This document shows, one piece after another, positions 9,401-17,820 of a DNA stretch of 47,913 nt. Location: the NCBI GenBank assembly GCA_030037525.1, contig JASHRC010000087.1:1-47913 (forward strand), in the 5' to 3' direction. The DNA comes from Candidatus Acidiferrales bacterium (GTDB lineage Bacteria > Acidobacteriota > Terriglobia > Acidiferrales > UBA7541). The notes below the pieces were generated by a model. The model worked only from the letters and a program-made list of their open reading frames with translations. It was not told where the DNA came from and did not search any database. The position numbers and the translations under genes are program-made. The stretch's first letter is position 1, and every line of letters begins with the position of its first letter.

Positions 9401-9923
9401 CCATCGCTTGATCTTTAGCGGCATCTATGATCTACCGAAAATCTACCAGGGCGACTCCCGCGCCGCCCGGCAGGTCGCGAACGGATGGGAGGTTGCCACT
9501 GTGTTCGTGGTCCAGAGCGGCACGCCGTTTTCTGTCTTAACCAACGAAACCGAGTTCGTCGATGCTCGTGCCGACTACGCCAGCGCGGCTCCCTGCAATC
9601 CCTACACGAGCGGCAGCATCCTGAACCGGCTCAGCGACTACTTCAATGCTGCTTGTTTCGCGCCCGCTACAGTCGATTTCGGGAACACCCCGCGGAACCT
9701 GCTCATCGGTCCCAACCAGAAAAATGTGGACATCTCGATCATCAAACGCTTCCCGATCACCGAGACGTCCAAACTGGAGTTCCGCACCGAGTTTTTCAAC
9801 GCATTCAACCAAGCGAGCTTCGCCAACCCGATCAATATCCTGGCCTCGCTCGACCGGGGGCAAATCGTGGCAACGACAACCGGACCGAGGGTGATCCAGT
9901 TCGCGCTCAAGTTTGATTTCTAG
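6468..9923 (+). CDS. TonB-dependent receptor, Oar-like, 1151 residues
   Basis: Outer-membrane receptor. It has a signal peptide ending near RADAQ, a carboxypeptidase-regulatory domain (about residues 30-112: GQISGTILDPQGAAVAGAQI), a plug (about 125-245, with LPLPTRNFQQLLTLTPG and AAVTKSGTNQFHGNLYEFFR), and a long barrel ending FALKFDF, the usual aromatic C-terminus. It differs clearly from the receptor at 575-3478: the plug is of the common Oar/Cna type and the glycine-rich insert is absent. It lies between a TetR regulator and two hydrolase genes with small gaps (28 and 56 bases). This points to import of the compound that those hydrolases attack. No specific substrate can be read from the sequence. 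Confidence 0.92.
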   Translation: MRMLRWAGLVAVVSMILAVPRADAQTATTGQISGTILDPQGAAVAGAQISISSSAGLERQTTSDAAGHYAFPLLPPGVYHLEAQKEGFGKLVAEGITVEITETTIFDVALKVAAQSASIEVTAAAPLVDTENPAQGTVIDQDLIRQLPLPTRNFQQLLTLTPGTSGPVQNSSELGRGAAPIYVDGHRATSNSVVINGIDANSIGTGSTPNLAIPATDTLQEFIVQTSQYDASQGRVAGGVVAAVTKSGTNQFHGNLYEFFRNTVLDANNFFLNRSSVPRPPYQRNQFGGTLGGPLVKDHLWFFISYQGSREVNGTSLLNSIGTVFVPQNLSNDRSTAAVDALAASYGLAPCATPPTTLTIPACFDPAAQFLLQAKLPNGSYVIPSAPHPTAVAPGTVPQPVAVPVVGISRFRENQFNTNLDYQFSKNDRVSAKFFNAVNPTLQALFDLFGLANPLPVPGFGGTADLNQRVLALDETHVFSANLVNDARFGLGFITTASTPQEPFTAADLGISSPLGNLFPGMPEIEVSNYFDLGANPFSDNRGIEKTYTVGDTLTWQKGRHSLKFGGEYKHHGLDLLFNLYTRGQIVFSGAFIPSGPFAGNGFYEFLGGLFDSTEATIMGSGVNNRDINAWDLGEFVNDDWRVTNRLTLTLGLRYDYFSPFTEAQGRFIGFDPARLQTFTIPGFPAGDNTAITGGFVQPANATHPLPRIPQIQDSLVPPDKTNFAPRVGFAWQPLSDSNRLVVRGGYGIYYDRANARLLNNQLLNFPYYTLAQTLETPIATPFVTVPQPSAYPLTFNNPFIFPFGGPPAFLPQAPTPLSPQGVAVVPANGLYPDIHDFRTPYVQQYSLGMESEFANNWLLDLSYVGSTGRRLYRLVDLNQAVVPAALAPGPLSPGLSSLAVQGVGVHEMQSSGNSNYNALQIGLTKRLSSGLQFLASYTYSHSLDDYSGDPTGTSDVTVVPGNEVVLKNWSSSDFDRRHRLIFSGIYDLPKIYQGDSRAARQVANGWEVATVFVVQSGTPFSVLTNETEFVDARADYASAAPCNPYTSGSILNRLSDYFNAACFAPATVDFGNTPRNLLIGPNQKNVDISIIKRFPITETSKLEFRTEFFNAFNQASFANPINILASLDRGQIVATTTGPRVIQFALKFDF

Positions 9924-9979
9924 TCGGAGGAAGCTCGAGACGCCGCCGAGATTCGAGCCCGCGGCCAACCCGAACCAAC

Positions 9980-10921
9980 ATGATCGCTCCCGAGAAGGCT
10001 TCCCAGTTGGGCTCCCTCCTGGTGACTCGTTCCGCGCGGGGACGGGTGTCCGGGGACGGCGTGGAACTCGCCTTTGGTTATTGGCCAGGCCGCGGTGCCC
10101 CGGTCGTTGCTCTGCACGGACTGACTGCTTCGCATCTGAACTTTATTGGGATCGCCGAACGCCTGAGGGGCCGATGCGCGGTGTTTGCGCTGGATCTGAG
10201 AGGCCGCGGCGATTCCGACAAACCGGAAGGTCCTTATGGCATGGCTCAACACGCTCGCGACGTGCTCGCAGCGATGCGAGCGATCGATCTGGGTCCGAGC
10301 ATCGTCATGGGCCACTCGATGGGAGCGTTCGTGGCCACGGCGCTTGCCCAGCAGGAGCCCAGCCTGGTATCCGGCCTTGTTCTGATCGATGGCGGCTATG
10401 TACCGAACACGCCTGCCGGTGTGGGGCCCGGACAAGAGCTCGCACCCGCGCTCTTGGAGCGCATCGCGCAGTTGCGGCGAACCTACCCTTCGCGCCAAGC
10501 CTACCGGGAGTTCTGGCGAGGTCAGCCGCATTTCCCCGCCGGAGAATGGAATCGCTGGGTGGAAGATTTTCTTGACTACGAAGTCGGCGGCGAGTCCCCC
10601 GTACAGCCCAAAGCGTCAGAGGCGGCCGTGCGCGCCGATCTCAAAGAAGTCCTTGAGCGCGAGGCCATCGTCGAGCGGCTCAGATCGATTCGCGTGCCGA
10701 CCTTGTTGCTTCGCGCCGAGAGTGGCTTCACGCCCGGGCAGCCGCCGTTGTTTCCAGACGCGGTCGCCGCTGAAATCCGAGCGTGCGTACCGGCGGTTGA
10801 AGATCACAAATTGAGCGGCACGACGCACTACACCATAGCGCTCGGCGAGCGGGCGGCGACCAGGATTGCCGATCTTGTCTTTGAGTTGGCCGGCCGCTCT
10901 CATTCTCGAGGGACCCTATAA
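9980..10921 (+). CDS. Alpha/beta hydrolase
   Basis: A 313-residue alpha/beta-hydrolase-fold enzyme. It has the oxyanion HG in ALHGLTASH (His46-Gly47), the nucleophile elbow GHSMG with Ser113, and a probable catalytic His283 in GTTHYT. The acid residue is not certain. LDLRGRGDSDKP after strand 4 is typical of the MhpC/epoxide-hydrolase-like branch. There is no signal peptide, so it is probably cytoplasmic. It follows the TonB receptor by 56 bases and precedes an esterase and an acyl-CoA ligase, so an ester or lactone hydrolase acting on an imported compound is the natural guess. A C-C hydrolase or haloperoxidase-like enzyme cannot be excluded. Confidence 0.85.
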   Translation: MIAPEKASQLGSLLVTRSARGRVSGDGVELAFGYWPGRGAPVVALHGLTASHLNFIGIAERLRGRCAVFALDLRGRGDSDKPEGPYGMAQHARDVLAAMRAIDLGPSIVMGHSMGAFVATALAQQEPSLVSGLVLIDGGYVPNTPAGVGPGQELAPALLERIAQLRRTYPSRQAYREFWRGQPHFPAGEWNRWVEDFLDYEVGGESPVQPKASEAAVRADLKEVLEREAIVERLRSIRVPTLLLRAESGFTPGQPPLFPDAVAAEIRACVPAVEDHKLSGTTHYTIALGERAATRIADLVFELAGRSHSRGTL

Positions 10922-10954
10922 GAGTCAACACAGCGAGAGAGGAGCCTGACGGCG

Positions 10955-11938
10955 ATGGCGCAACTGGGGTGGATGGCAGGAGTCGCCCGAACCGGCTCAG
11001 GCTCACGAAGATTCAAGCTCTGGATACCCAGAACATTGGAAAAAAATTCCGCCTCTCCCCTGCTCATGCTGCTCCACGGCTGCACGCACGACGCCGAAGA
11101 TATGGCCGAAATCTCAGGGATGAACGACATCGCCGATGAAAACCGGTTCCTGGTCGTATATCCGAGACAGCGGCGTCGGGCCAATTTGCTGAAGTGCTGG
11201 AATTGGTTTAATCCGAAACATCAGGATCGCGGTGCCGGCGAGCCTGAAATCCTCGCAGAGGTCATTGAGGAGGTTTCCCGTGCTTACCGGGTTGATCGCG
11301 ACCGCATTTACGTCGCGGGGGCCTCGGCGGGCGGAGCCATGGCCTCGATTCTCGCGGCGACCTATCCGGATCTTTTCGCTGCCCTTGCCGTATTTGCGGG
11401 AGCAGAATTTAAGGCCGCCGCCAGCAGGTCAGAGGGACTCGCCGCCATGAAGCAAGGCGGTCCGGACCCCGTCCGACAGGGGCAACTTGCGTTCGAAGCG
11501 ATGCGAGACGGACTGGCACGCAAGAAGAGGCGGCGCATGCCCGCAATCGTCTTTCACGGCACCACCGACAGCGTGGTGAGTCCCGCCAATGCCGAACAGG
11601 TCATCGCCCAGTGGACCCAGACCAACCTGTTCCTTGCAGCCGAGAACCGAGAAAACGGGTTTGCTTTGACCGAGAAGGTGATCGCCAGCCAAATCCCGGG
11701 CGGCCATGCTTACCAAAAGCATGTGTACCTGGAGGCGGATGGGCGTCCGCTGTTGGAGAAGTGGCTGGTCGAGGGTCTGGGCCACGCCTGGTCGGGTTCC
11801 CCCAGACCCAGCCGATACGGCGACCCCCAGGGCCCTGACGCCAGTCGAGAAATTTGGCGATTCTTTTGCGAGGTCGATGCGCATTGGAAGGCTTCCTTGT
11901 TGCCAGGTCCTGATCTTTCGAGTGAGCAAACAAAATGA
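10955..11938 (+). CDS. PHB-depolymerase-family esterase
   Basis: A 327-residue member of the polyhydroxybutyrate depolymerase / feruloyl-esterase-like family (LpqC type). The catalytic triad is visible: Ser124 in AGASAGG, Asp205 in HGTTDSVV and His277 in GLGHAWSG. The family features [12 protein letters not shown] near the N-terminus and CWNWF are also present. There is no clear signal peptide, so it probably acts on short esters or oligomers in the cytoplasm rather than on polymer granules outside. GAGAGGAG precedes the ATG with about 10 bases between. It overlaps the next gene by 4 bases (ATGA), so translational coupling with the acyl-CoA synthetase is likely. Confidence 0.88.
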   Translation: MAQLGWMAGVARTGSGSRRFKLWIPRTLEKNSASPLLMLLHGCTHDAEDMAEISGMNDIADENRFLVVYPRQRRRANLLKCWNWFNPKHQDRGAGEPEILAEVIEEVSRAYRVDRDRIYVAGASAGGAMASILAATYPDLFAALAVFAGAEFKAAASRSEGLAAMKQGGPDPVRQGQLAFEAMRDGLARKKRRRMPAIVFHGTTDSVVSPANAEQVIAQWTQTNLFLAAENRENGFALTEKVIASQIPGGHAYQKHVYLEADGRPLLEKWLVEGLGHAWSGSPRPSRYGDPQGPDASREIWRFFCEVDAHWKASLLPGPDLSSEQTK

Positions 11939-13464
11939 ACATTGGGTTGCTGCTTCCTCGCCACGCACGCAATCGCCCCAACCACACTGCCGTTGTTTTT
12001 GAAAGCTCCCGGCTGAGCTACAGGGAATTCAACGCTCGCGTCAATCGGCTCGCAAACGCGCTGTCAGCTCTGGGCGTCGGAAAGGGAGACAAAGTCGCAA
12101 CCATTTTGCGCAATTGCCTGAGCCTGCTGGAGACCTACTGGGCGGTCGCAAAGATCGGCGCGGTGGTGGTACCGCTCAGCCCGCTGCTGCGGGAAAAGGC
12201 CCTAGCCCCACTTCTTCGCGACTCCGAGTGTGAGACGATCATTGCCAGCCCTGATTTTGCCGGGCCGCTTTCGGCCATCCGCCAAGAACTGCCCAACATC
12301 CTCGAAGATCACGTCATTCTCACGGGCAAGTCGCGGTTTCCAAACTACGACGAGCTGACCAGCCGAGCCAGCGACTCTGAGCCCCCCCCGACCCAGATTG
12401 CAGGCGATGATCTGTACAACATCATGTACACCAGCGGCACGACCGGCATGCCCAAGGGAATCGTGCACACGCACGATATACGCGCTGTCTACTGCATGTT
12501 GTTTGCGTCAACCTTCCGCATCCATCCGGAAAGCGTGGTGGTGCACGCCGGTTCCCTGGTGTTCAACGGAGCGTTCGTCACACTGATGCCCGCGATGTAT
12601 CTGGGCTCCACCTATGTGCTGCTCGATGGTTTTGATCCGCGTCGTTTTGTGGAAGTGGTCGAACGCGAGGCGGCGACTCACGTGATGATGGTGCCGTCGC
12701 AGATCGTTGCCCTGCTCGGCTCGCCGTATTTTTCATCCCAGGCCCTCCAGTCGCTCGAGATGATTGGCACCGTTGGTGCACCGCTGCATGCCGAGCACAA
12801 AGAGAAACTGAATCGCAGCCTGCCAGGGAGATTCTACGAACTTTACGGACTGACGGAAGGGTTCATTACCGTTCTCGACAAGAATGACTATGCCGCTAAG
12901 CCCAGCTCGGTCGGTCCGCCGCAACCGTTTTTTGAGATGCGGATTATAAACGACCAGGGCCAGGACGCAGGTCCGGGCGAGATCGGGGAAATCATCGGGC
13001 GCGGACCGGCCCTGATGCCCGGTTATTACAAGCAGCCTGATCTGACCGCCCAGGCAATCCTCGACGGCTGGCTGCATACGGGCGACCTGGGATATGCCGA
13101 TGAAGATGGCTTTTTGTACCTGGTCGACCGGAAAAAAGACATGATCATCAGCGGCGGGACGAACGTATTTCCGAAAGACATCGAGGAAATCGTCGTGCAA
13201 CATCCGGCAGTCCGCGAGGCGGCGGTGTTTGGAGTACCTCATCCGAAGTGGGGAGAGACCCCGGTTGCGGCCGTCATCCTCCAGGAACCAGAGCGGATCA
13301 GCGCGGAGGAGTTGCGGGACTGGATCAATGAGCGTGTGCACGCCAAGTACCAGCGAGTCGATTCGGTCGTCATCATGGAGGACTTTCCTCGGAGTACGGC
13401 CGGCAAGACGTTGAAACGCATTTTGCGCGAGCCTTACTGGACCGGACGCAACTCCAAAATCTAG
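11935..13464 (+). CDS. AMP-dependent acyl-CoA synthetase
   Basis: A 509-residue class I adenylate-forming ligase, which activates a carboxylic acid to acyl-AMP and then acyl-CoA. The phosphate-binding loop [16 protein letters not shown] lies near residues 165-180, YGLTEG near 305, [12 protein letters not shown] near 380, and the C-terminal catalytic lysine in STAGKTLKR near 490. Length and motif order fit medium- or long-chain fatty-acid or aryl-acid CoA ligases. It is last in the tetR-receptor-hydrolase-esterase operon and coupled to the esterase by a 4-base overlap, which suggests it activates the acid released by the hydrolases. The exact substrate is unknown. Confidence 0.92.
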   Translation: MNIGLLLPRHARNRPNHTAVVFESSRLSYREFNARVNRLANALSALGVGKGDKVATILRNCLSLLETYWAVAKIGAVVVPLSPLLREKALAPLLRDSECETIIASPDFAGPLSAIRQELPNILEDHVILTGKSRFPNYDELTSRASDSEPPPTQIAGDDLYNIMYTSGTTGMPKGIVHTHDIRAVYCMLFASTFRIHPESVVVHAGSLVFNGAFVTLMPAMYLGSTYVLLDGFDPRRFVEVVEREAATHVMMVPSQIVALLGSPYFSSQALQSLEMIGTVGAPLHAEHKEKLNRSLPGRFYELYGLTEGFITVLDKNDYAAKPSSVGPPQPFFEMRIINDQGQDAGPGEIGEIIGRGPALMPGYYKQPDLTAQAILDGWLHTGDLGYADEDGFLYLVDRKKDMIISGGTNVFPKDIEEIVVQHPAVREAAVFGVPHPKWGETPVAAVILQEPERISAEELRDWINERVHAKYQRVDSVVIMEDFPRSTAGKTLKRILREPYWTGRNSKI

Positions 13465-13489
13465 ACCTGACTGCGGGGCGTCCACGCAC

Positions 13490-13517
13490 GACTTGAGTGG
13501 GCTTCGCTTCCCAAGTC
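13490..13517. terminator. Possible bidirectional hairpin between convergent genes
   Basis: GACTTG (13490-13495) pairs with CAAGTC (13512-13517), with a partly paired GC-rich interior. It sits in the 87-base gap between the convergent acyl-CoA synthetase and pyrophosphatase genes. There is no T-run, so termination is only suggested by position. Confidence 0.3.
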
Positions 13518-13551
13518 CAAGACCCTGGCATGCTTCTGGAAAAGATGTGGG

Positions 13552-14097
13552 TCACCTTCCGCCGCCGCGCGAATACCGCTTTTCGTATCGCTCCAACGCC
13601 GACTCAATGACCGGATAGGCGGCGCGGGACGGAAGAATTTCCTCCACCTCGACGGTCTTGTGTTCCAGCTGCTTGTAGTCCTGAAAAAACCGCCGGAGCA
13701 TCAGCAGATAGTGAGGCGGTATTTCACTGGCTTCCTGGTACGCATTGAATTCAGGGTCCCCGCTGGCGACGGCAATCACTTTGTGGTCGAGAGTTCCTGC
13801 ATCGATCATGGTCATCAAACCGACCGCCCGGGCGCAGATCAACGCAAGCGGAACAACGGGCTCTTGGCAAAGCACCAGGACATCCAGGGGATCGCCGTCC
13901 TCTGCGAGCGTCTGCGGAATGAAGCCATAGTTCGCCGGGTAGTAGACGGCTGAATACAGCACACGATCCACCTTGATCAACCCACTCGACTTATCGAGTT
14001 CGTATTTCACATTGGACCCGAGCGGAATTTCGATCACCGCGTAGAATTCGACGGGAGTTTTTGTGCCCGGGTTCAGCTCATGCCAGGGATGGATCAA
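13552..14097 (-). CDS. ppa: Inorganic pyrophosphatase
   Basis: A family I soluble pyrophosphatase of 181 residues, hydrolysing PPi to two phosphates in the cytoplasm. The metal-binding signature EDGDPLDVLV (Asp67, Asp69, Asp72) and the conserved YPANYGFIPQT are both present. Start: no suitable ATG exists at the N-terminus; TTG at 14097 follows GAGAGGTGG at a good distance and gives the usual beginning (HPWHELNPG). It is the only gene between two intergenic gaps and is probably transcribed alone. Confidence 0.93.
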   Translation of the reverse strand: MIHPWHELNPGTKTPVEFYAVIEIPLGSNVKYELDKSSGLIKVDRVLYSAVYYPANYGFIPQTLAEDGDPLDVLVLCQEPVVPLALICARAVGLMTMIDAGTLDHKVIAVASGDPEFNAYQEASEIPPHYLLMLRRFFQDYKQLEHKTVEVEEILPSRAAYPVIESALERYEKRYSRGGGR

Positions 14098-14346
14098 ACT
14101 TCCACCTCTCGATCGATTTTGTTAACGTGCGTCCAAACGCGGCCGCGCATTTCACCTGGCCGATTCCATCTCTCCTCTCGCCTGCCACAACGAGCGCCTA
14201 CGGGATACACGCAGTTGATTGCTTCGAAAGCTCGCTCTTGGTGAGCAAGCTTCCGTCAGCCCGCGACGAGTCACTTTGTCTCCCGCTCGCCGATCACCGA
14301 GTCGAATCTGGTTGGAGGTATTCTGATTTTGGGTTCGGATGAACAG

Positions 14347-15075
14347 TCAGACTGTTTTGTCCTTCGAGTAGCAGATTTTATTGAGATTGCACTCGATGCA
14401 TTTTGGATGGCGGGCTTGGCACACGCGCCGCCCGTGCCAAATCAGCTGATGCGCAAAGAGAATCCACTTGTCGCGCGGAATGGCGGCCATCAAGTCCTGT
14501 TCGATTTTCTTCGGGTCCGTGTTTTTTGTCAGGTCCAAGCGCCGAGCCAGGCGTTGGACATGGGTGTCCACCACCACGCCCACGGCTTGGCCGAACGCCG
14601 TGCCCAGCACGACATTTGCCGTTTTGCGCGCCACTCCGGGCAGGGTGAGTAGCTGGTCCATCGTTTGCGGCACTTCGCTGTGAAACTCCTCAACGATTTT
14701 CTTGCTGGCGCCGATGATCGACTTGGTCTTGTTGCGGAAAAAGCCGGTCGGCCGGATCTCCTGCTGGAGCTCGGTCGGATTCGCATAGGCGAACGCCTTC
14801 GGGCCAGGATAGTGCCGGAAAAGCGCGGGAGTGACCATGTTCACGCGCTCGTCGGTGCACTGCGCCGAGAGAATCGTCGCAATGAGCAGCTGAAACGGGT
14901 CTTCGTGCTTGAGGGCGCAGGTGGCCGCAGGATAGGCTTCCTCGAGGCGCTCGAGAATCGCCCGCACGCGGGCGGGATCGGTTCCCCTCCCCACCGCACT
15001 GGTTCGCGCCGAAGTCTTCGACGCGCGGGAGCGCGCCGATCTCCCGGAGGCCTTCCTCGACGGTTTCGCCGGCAT
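14347..15075 (-). CDS. nth: Endonuclease III (DNA glycosylase / AP lyase)
   Basis: A 242-residue base-excision repair enzyme that removes oxidised pyrimidines and cuts the abasic site. The helix-hairpin-helix LPGVARKTANVVLG holds catalytic Lys151, and VVDTHVQRL holds catalytic Asp170. The C-terminal 4Fe-4S motif C-x6-C-x2-C-x5-C is intact (Cys219, 226, 229, 235). The start ATG 15075 is chosen over an upstream one because it gives the usual length; about 30 basic, Ser/Ala-rich residues precede the conserved core. No ribosome binding site is seen. It lies 25 bases after the DUF427 gene and seems to be the last gene of the egtB-egtD-DUF427-nth run. Confidence 0.93.
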   Translation of the reverse strand: MPAKPSRKASGRSARSRASKTSARTSAVGRGTDPARVRAILERLEEAYPAATCALKHEDPFQLLIATILSAQCTDERVNMVTPALFRHYPGPKAFAYANPTELQQEIRPTGFFRNKTKSIIGASKKIVEEFHSEVPQTMDQLLTLPGVARKTANVVLGTAFGQAVGVVVDTHVQRLARRLDLTKNTDPKKIEQDLMAAIPRDKWILFAHQLIWHGRRVCQARHPKCIECNLNKICYSKDKTV

Positions 15076-15100
15076 GGGGAGGAGACTATAGCACAGCGGA

Positions 15101-15385
15101 CTACGGCTCGATGCGAACGCCCTTCCAGAACGCCACGTAGCCCTTGATCTCGGCAGCGGCGGGTTTGGGGTCGGCATAGAACCAAGCCGCGTCGGGGTTC
15201 CGCTCACCGTCGACTTCCAGGTGGTGATAGCTGGCGGTTCCCTTCCACGGACAAACCGTGTGGGTTTCGCTCGGGCGCAAACATTCCCTATGCACGGCGC
15301 TGGGCGGAAAATAATGGTTTCCTTCTACGACAACAGTGCGGTCGCTCTCGGCAACGACCGCGCCCCCCCAAACGGCTTTGCTCAT
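15101..15385 (-). CDS. DUF427 domain protein
   Basis: A 94-residue single-domain protein of the DUF427 family. The family pattern is visible: KAVWGGAVVAES at the start, YFPPSAV, a Thr/Cys-Pro-Trp-Lys-Gly segment (TVCPWKGTASYH), then AAWFYADPKP. It probably folds as a small beta-barrel or cone. The biochemical role of the family is not established. It sits between egtD (21 bases upstream) and nth (25 bases downstream) on the same strand, so it is likely co-transcribed with the ergothioneine genes; whether it contributes to that pathway is unknown. Confidence 0.88.
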   Translation of the reverse strand: MSKAVWGGAVVAESDRTVVVEGNHYFPPSAVHRECLRPSETHTVCPWKGTASYHHLEVDGERNPDAAWFYADPKPAAAEIKGYVAFWKGVRIEP

Positions 15386-15406
15386 CGGGTGCCCCTGTTT
15401 TGGAAA

Positions 15407-16393
15407 TTAAACTGCCAAAAACAGGCTTTGCGCAAAGGGCCACTCGAAATCGAACCATTGCGCCGCCGAGCGGTATCCGGAGCGCTCGCCCATCTCGACG
15501 ACCTCCGCCGCCGAGTATTTGTGCGAGCTTTCCGTCCAGATGGTCTCACCCTGGCGAAGATAGAAGCGAAAACCGGCCTTGCGAATCACCACGCGCTGCC
15601 ACACGGTGGACCGCAGGTGCATTTCGATGCGGCGCTCGGATTGGTCGTACCGCACGACGTGTTCGAAATGCCTCAAATCAAAATCGCCATCGAGCTCTCG
15701 GTTGATGCGCGCCAGAAGGTTTTTGTTGAACGCAGCGGTCACGCCGGCGGGATCATCGTAGGCAAGAATCAGAGTGCCAATCGGCTTCACCAGATCGGTT
15801 CCCAGCAACAGCGCGTCGCCCGGGCGTAAGATCGAACGCACCTCGCGCAGAAACTGTTCGCCTGCTGGGCGGTCGAAATTCCCAATGGTGCTCCCGAGGA
15901 ACAGGACCAGCAGCCGTTCTTCCCCGCGGCGCTGCGCGGCCACTTCCTGCAGACCGTCGAGATAGACACGCTCGAACCCGACCATGCTGACCATGTCGAT
16001 CTGCCCCAGCTCTGCCTGGCAACGGCAGAGCGCATTCCGTGAAATGTCGATCGGGTAGTAGTTCACGCGCTGGCGCCGTGCCAGTGCTTCGAGCAACCAG
16101 CGCGTCTGCTGGGCGCTGCCGCTGCCGAGCTCGGCGACCATCACGCCACCCGGCACCTGGTCCACAATTTCATCCGAGTAACGCTCGAGCAGGCGCTTGC
16201 CGGCGCGAGCCAGACCGTACTCCGGCAACGTACAGATTGCCTCGAACAGCGCCGAGCCCACTTCGTCGTAGAGATATTTCGAGGGGAGTTCCTTCTGCCC
16301 CGGATGGTTCAATCCCACCACCACATCGGAGGAGAATTCAGAAAGTGCCCGACCCGCCTCGAGGGCGGGAGCCATACGCGGAACTGTCAGCAT
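15407..16393 (-). CDS. egtD: Histidine N-alpha-methyltransferase, ergothioneine synthesis
   Basis: A 328-residue SAM-dependent enzyme that trimethylates histidine to hercynine, the first step of ergothioneine synthesis. EgtD features are visible: PSKYLYDEVGSALFE (about 37-51), the SAM site VAELGSGSAQQT (86-97), NYYPIDIS (111-118) and LFLGSTIGNF (164-173). Length is typical. The ATG is 3 bases after the egtB stop codon, and its ribosome binding site GGAGGA (16401-16406) lies inside the end of egtB, so the two genes are tightly coupled. Confidence 0.95.
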   Translation of the reverse strand: MLTVPRMAPALEAGRALSEFSSDVVVGLNHPGQKELPSKYLYDEVGSALFEAICTLPEYGLARAGKRLLERYSDEIVDQVPGGVMVAELGSGSAQQTRWLLEALARRQRVNYYPIDISRNALCRCQAELGQIDMVSMVGFERVYLDGLQEVAAQRRGEERLLVLFLGSTIGNFDRPAGEQFLREVRSILRPGDALLLGTDLVKPIGTLILAYDDPAGVTAAFNKNLLARINRELDGDFDLRHFEHVVRYDQSERRIEMHLRSTVWQRVVIRKAGFRFYLRQGETIWTESSHKYSAAEVVEMGERSGYRSAAQWFDFEWPFAQSLFLAV

Positions 16394-16396
16394 CTG

Positions 16397-17731
16397 CTAT
16401 TCCTCCACGCAGCGGAAAGTGGCGTACACGTAGGAGTAATGTGCCCGGAACCAGTTGCGGAACGAGCGCCGCAGCATGGACCGATCGGTTCGCGGCGATC
16501 CGCCCTTCATCACAAAGTGCTTGCCGTCGAAAAAGTTCGCTGAGTAGCCGGGATAGAATGAAAACGCACGGAAGCCAGGAAAAGGTTCAAAGGGCGTGGA
16601 GGTCCACTCCCACGCATTTCCGAGAAGATCGAAAACGTCGAAGGCGCTGGCCCCCGCCGGATGCTGGTCGACGGGAGTCGCATCCCAAGACTCGAAATGG
16701 AAATTGCCGCGAGTACGATCGGGCGCCGCTTCGCCCCACGGAAAGCGATTCTCCCCTTCCTGGGGGGCGCCGTAAGCGGCGCGGTGCCATTGGGCCTCGC
16801 TCGGCAGCTTCTTCCCCGCCCAGCGGCAGAAAGCGCAAGCTTCGGCATGGCTCACGTAAACCGGCCAGGCAAGCGGCAGCGGGATCCGGCCAAACATTGC
16901 CCGGTACTCCCAGCGATCTTCCGGCGAACCGTGGGATACCCCGGGCCTGCGCAACCAGAAATGCGGATGTTCAAGCTTGGCGCGCGATTTCCATTCCCAG
17001 TCGTCCGGCGTCCAATAACTGGAGTCGACATAGCCTCCCGCTGCCACAAATTTCAAATATTCGGCATTGGTGATGGGAAAGACGTCGATCGAAAACTCCG
17101 GAACTTCCGCTTGGTGTGCCTTGAATTCATTGTCCCAGCCGAATGCGCCGGCAGCCTGCCCCAAAGTGGCCATTCCTCGAGGAATCGTAACTTGTCGTGG
17201 CTGGGGTGCGGGCCGATGGTCCGGAGCGGGAGTCGCCTGCCGTATTTTCCGTTCCAGCGGCAGATTGTGCAGCAAATAGGCCAGAGTCTCCGCATGCATC
17301 AGCCGGTGCTCGATGGCCACGTGCAGCAGAGTTCCATCGACCAGATCCGGACTCGCGAAATGCGAACCACCGAGCGCCTGATCGAGCGTCTCTCGTATGC
17401 CGCGGTTGTACTTTTCGGCCTGCTCGAGGGTGGGCCAATCCGCCGGCGTATCCCTGGGCAAGTCGTCTTCCGCCGGATCGATGCCGAAGGCGAACAGCAG
17501 ATCCAGATCCGGCTCGCTCGATTCCAGTCCCAGCGCGGGTCTCAGCAAATTGCCGTCGAAAGCCTCCAGGTGGCCGAGGTAAAAGATCAGTCGATTCCGC
17601 TGCGGAATCGGCCGCTCGTAAAGTGAACCGGGAACGAGGATCCGGAACAGCGCGTCCGTGCGCCTTCGAGCCTCTTCCATGCGGGCTAGAAGATGCGAGG
17701 CGAGCTCGGGAGCCATACGGGAGGTTGCCAT
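16397..17731 (-). CDS. egtB: Hercynine oxygenase / sulfoxide synthase
   Basis: A 444-residue non-haem iron enzyme joining hercynine with a thiol substrate and oxygen. The N-terminal DinB_2-type domain holds the three expected iron ligands: His54 in YLGHLEAFD and His142 and His146 in EHRLMHAE. The C-terminal formylglycine-generating-enzyme-like domain is complete (FSIDVFPITNAEYLKF, KLPSEAQWHRAAY, LLGNAWEWTSTPF, TFRCVEE). Start: ATG 17731 with AGAGGTG upstream is preferred to 17785. No egtA, egtC or egtE is in the window. Known acidobacterial EgtB (Chloracidobacterium) uses free cysteine rather than gamma-glutamylcysteine; the same preference is possible here but is inferred. Confidence 0.93.
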   Translation of the reverse strand: MATSRMAPELASHLLARMEEARRRTDALFRILVPGSLYERPIPQRNRLIFYLGHLEAFDGNLLRPALGLESSEPDLDLLFAFGIDPAEDDLPRDTPADWPTLEQAEKYNRGIRETLDQALGGSHFASPDLVDGTLLHVAIEHRLMHAETLAYLLHNLPLERKIRQATPAPDHRPAPQPRQVTIPRGMATLGQAAGAFGWDNEFKAHQAEVPEFSIDVFPITNAEYLKFVAAGGYVDSSYWTPDDWEWKSRAKLEHPHFWLRRPGVSHGSPEDRWEYRAMFGRIPLPLAWPVYVSHAEACAFCRWAGKKLPSEAQWHRAAYGAPQEGENRFPWGEAAPDRTRGNFHFESWDATPVDQHPAGASAFDVFDLLGNAWEWTSTPFEPFPGFRAFSFYPGYSANFFDGKHFVMKGGSPRTDRSMLRRSFRNWFRAHYSYVYATFRCVEE

Positions 17732-17820
17732 ATCTGACACCTCTGCCGGGGCGTCCTTTCTACTCCCACCCCTGGTCGGTAGCAAGCGGTTTTATCACCC
17801 AGGATTGGATGCAACAGACC

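Noticed and set aside
14098-14346. Possible tRNA or riboswitch in the gap between ppa and nth
   Set aside because: No T-loop GGTTCGA-type motif, acceptor stem or conserved riboswitch core could be found.
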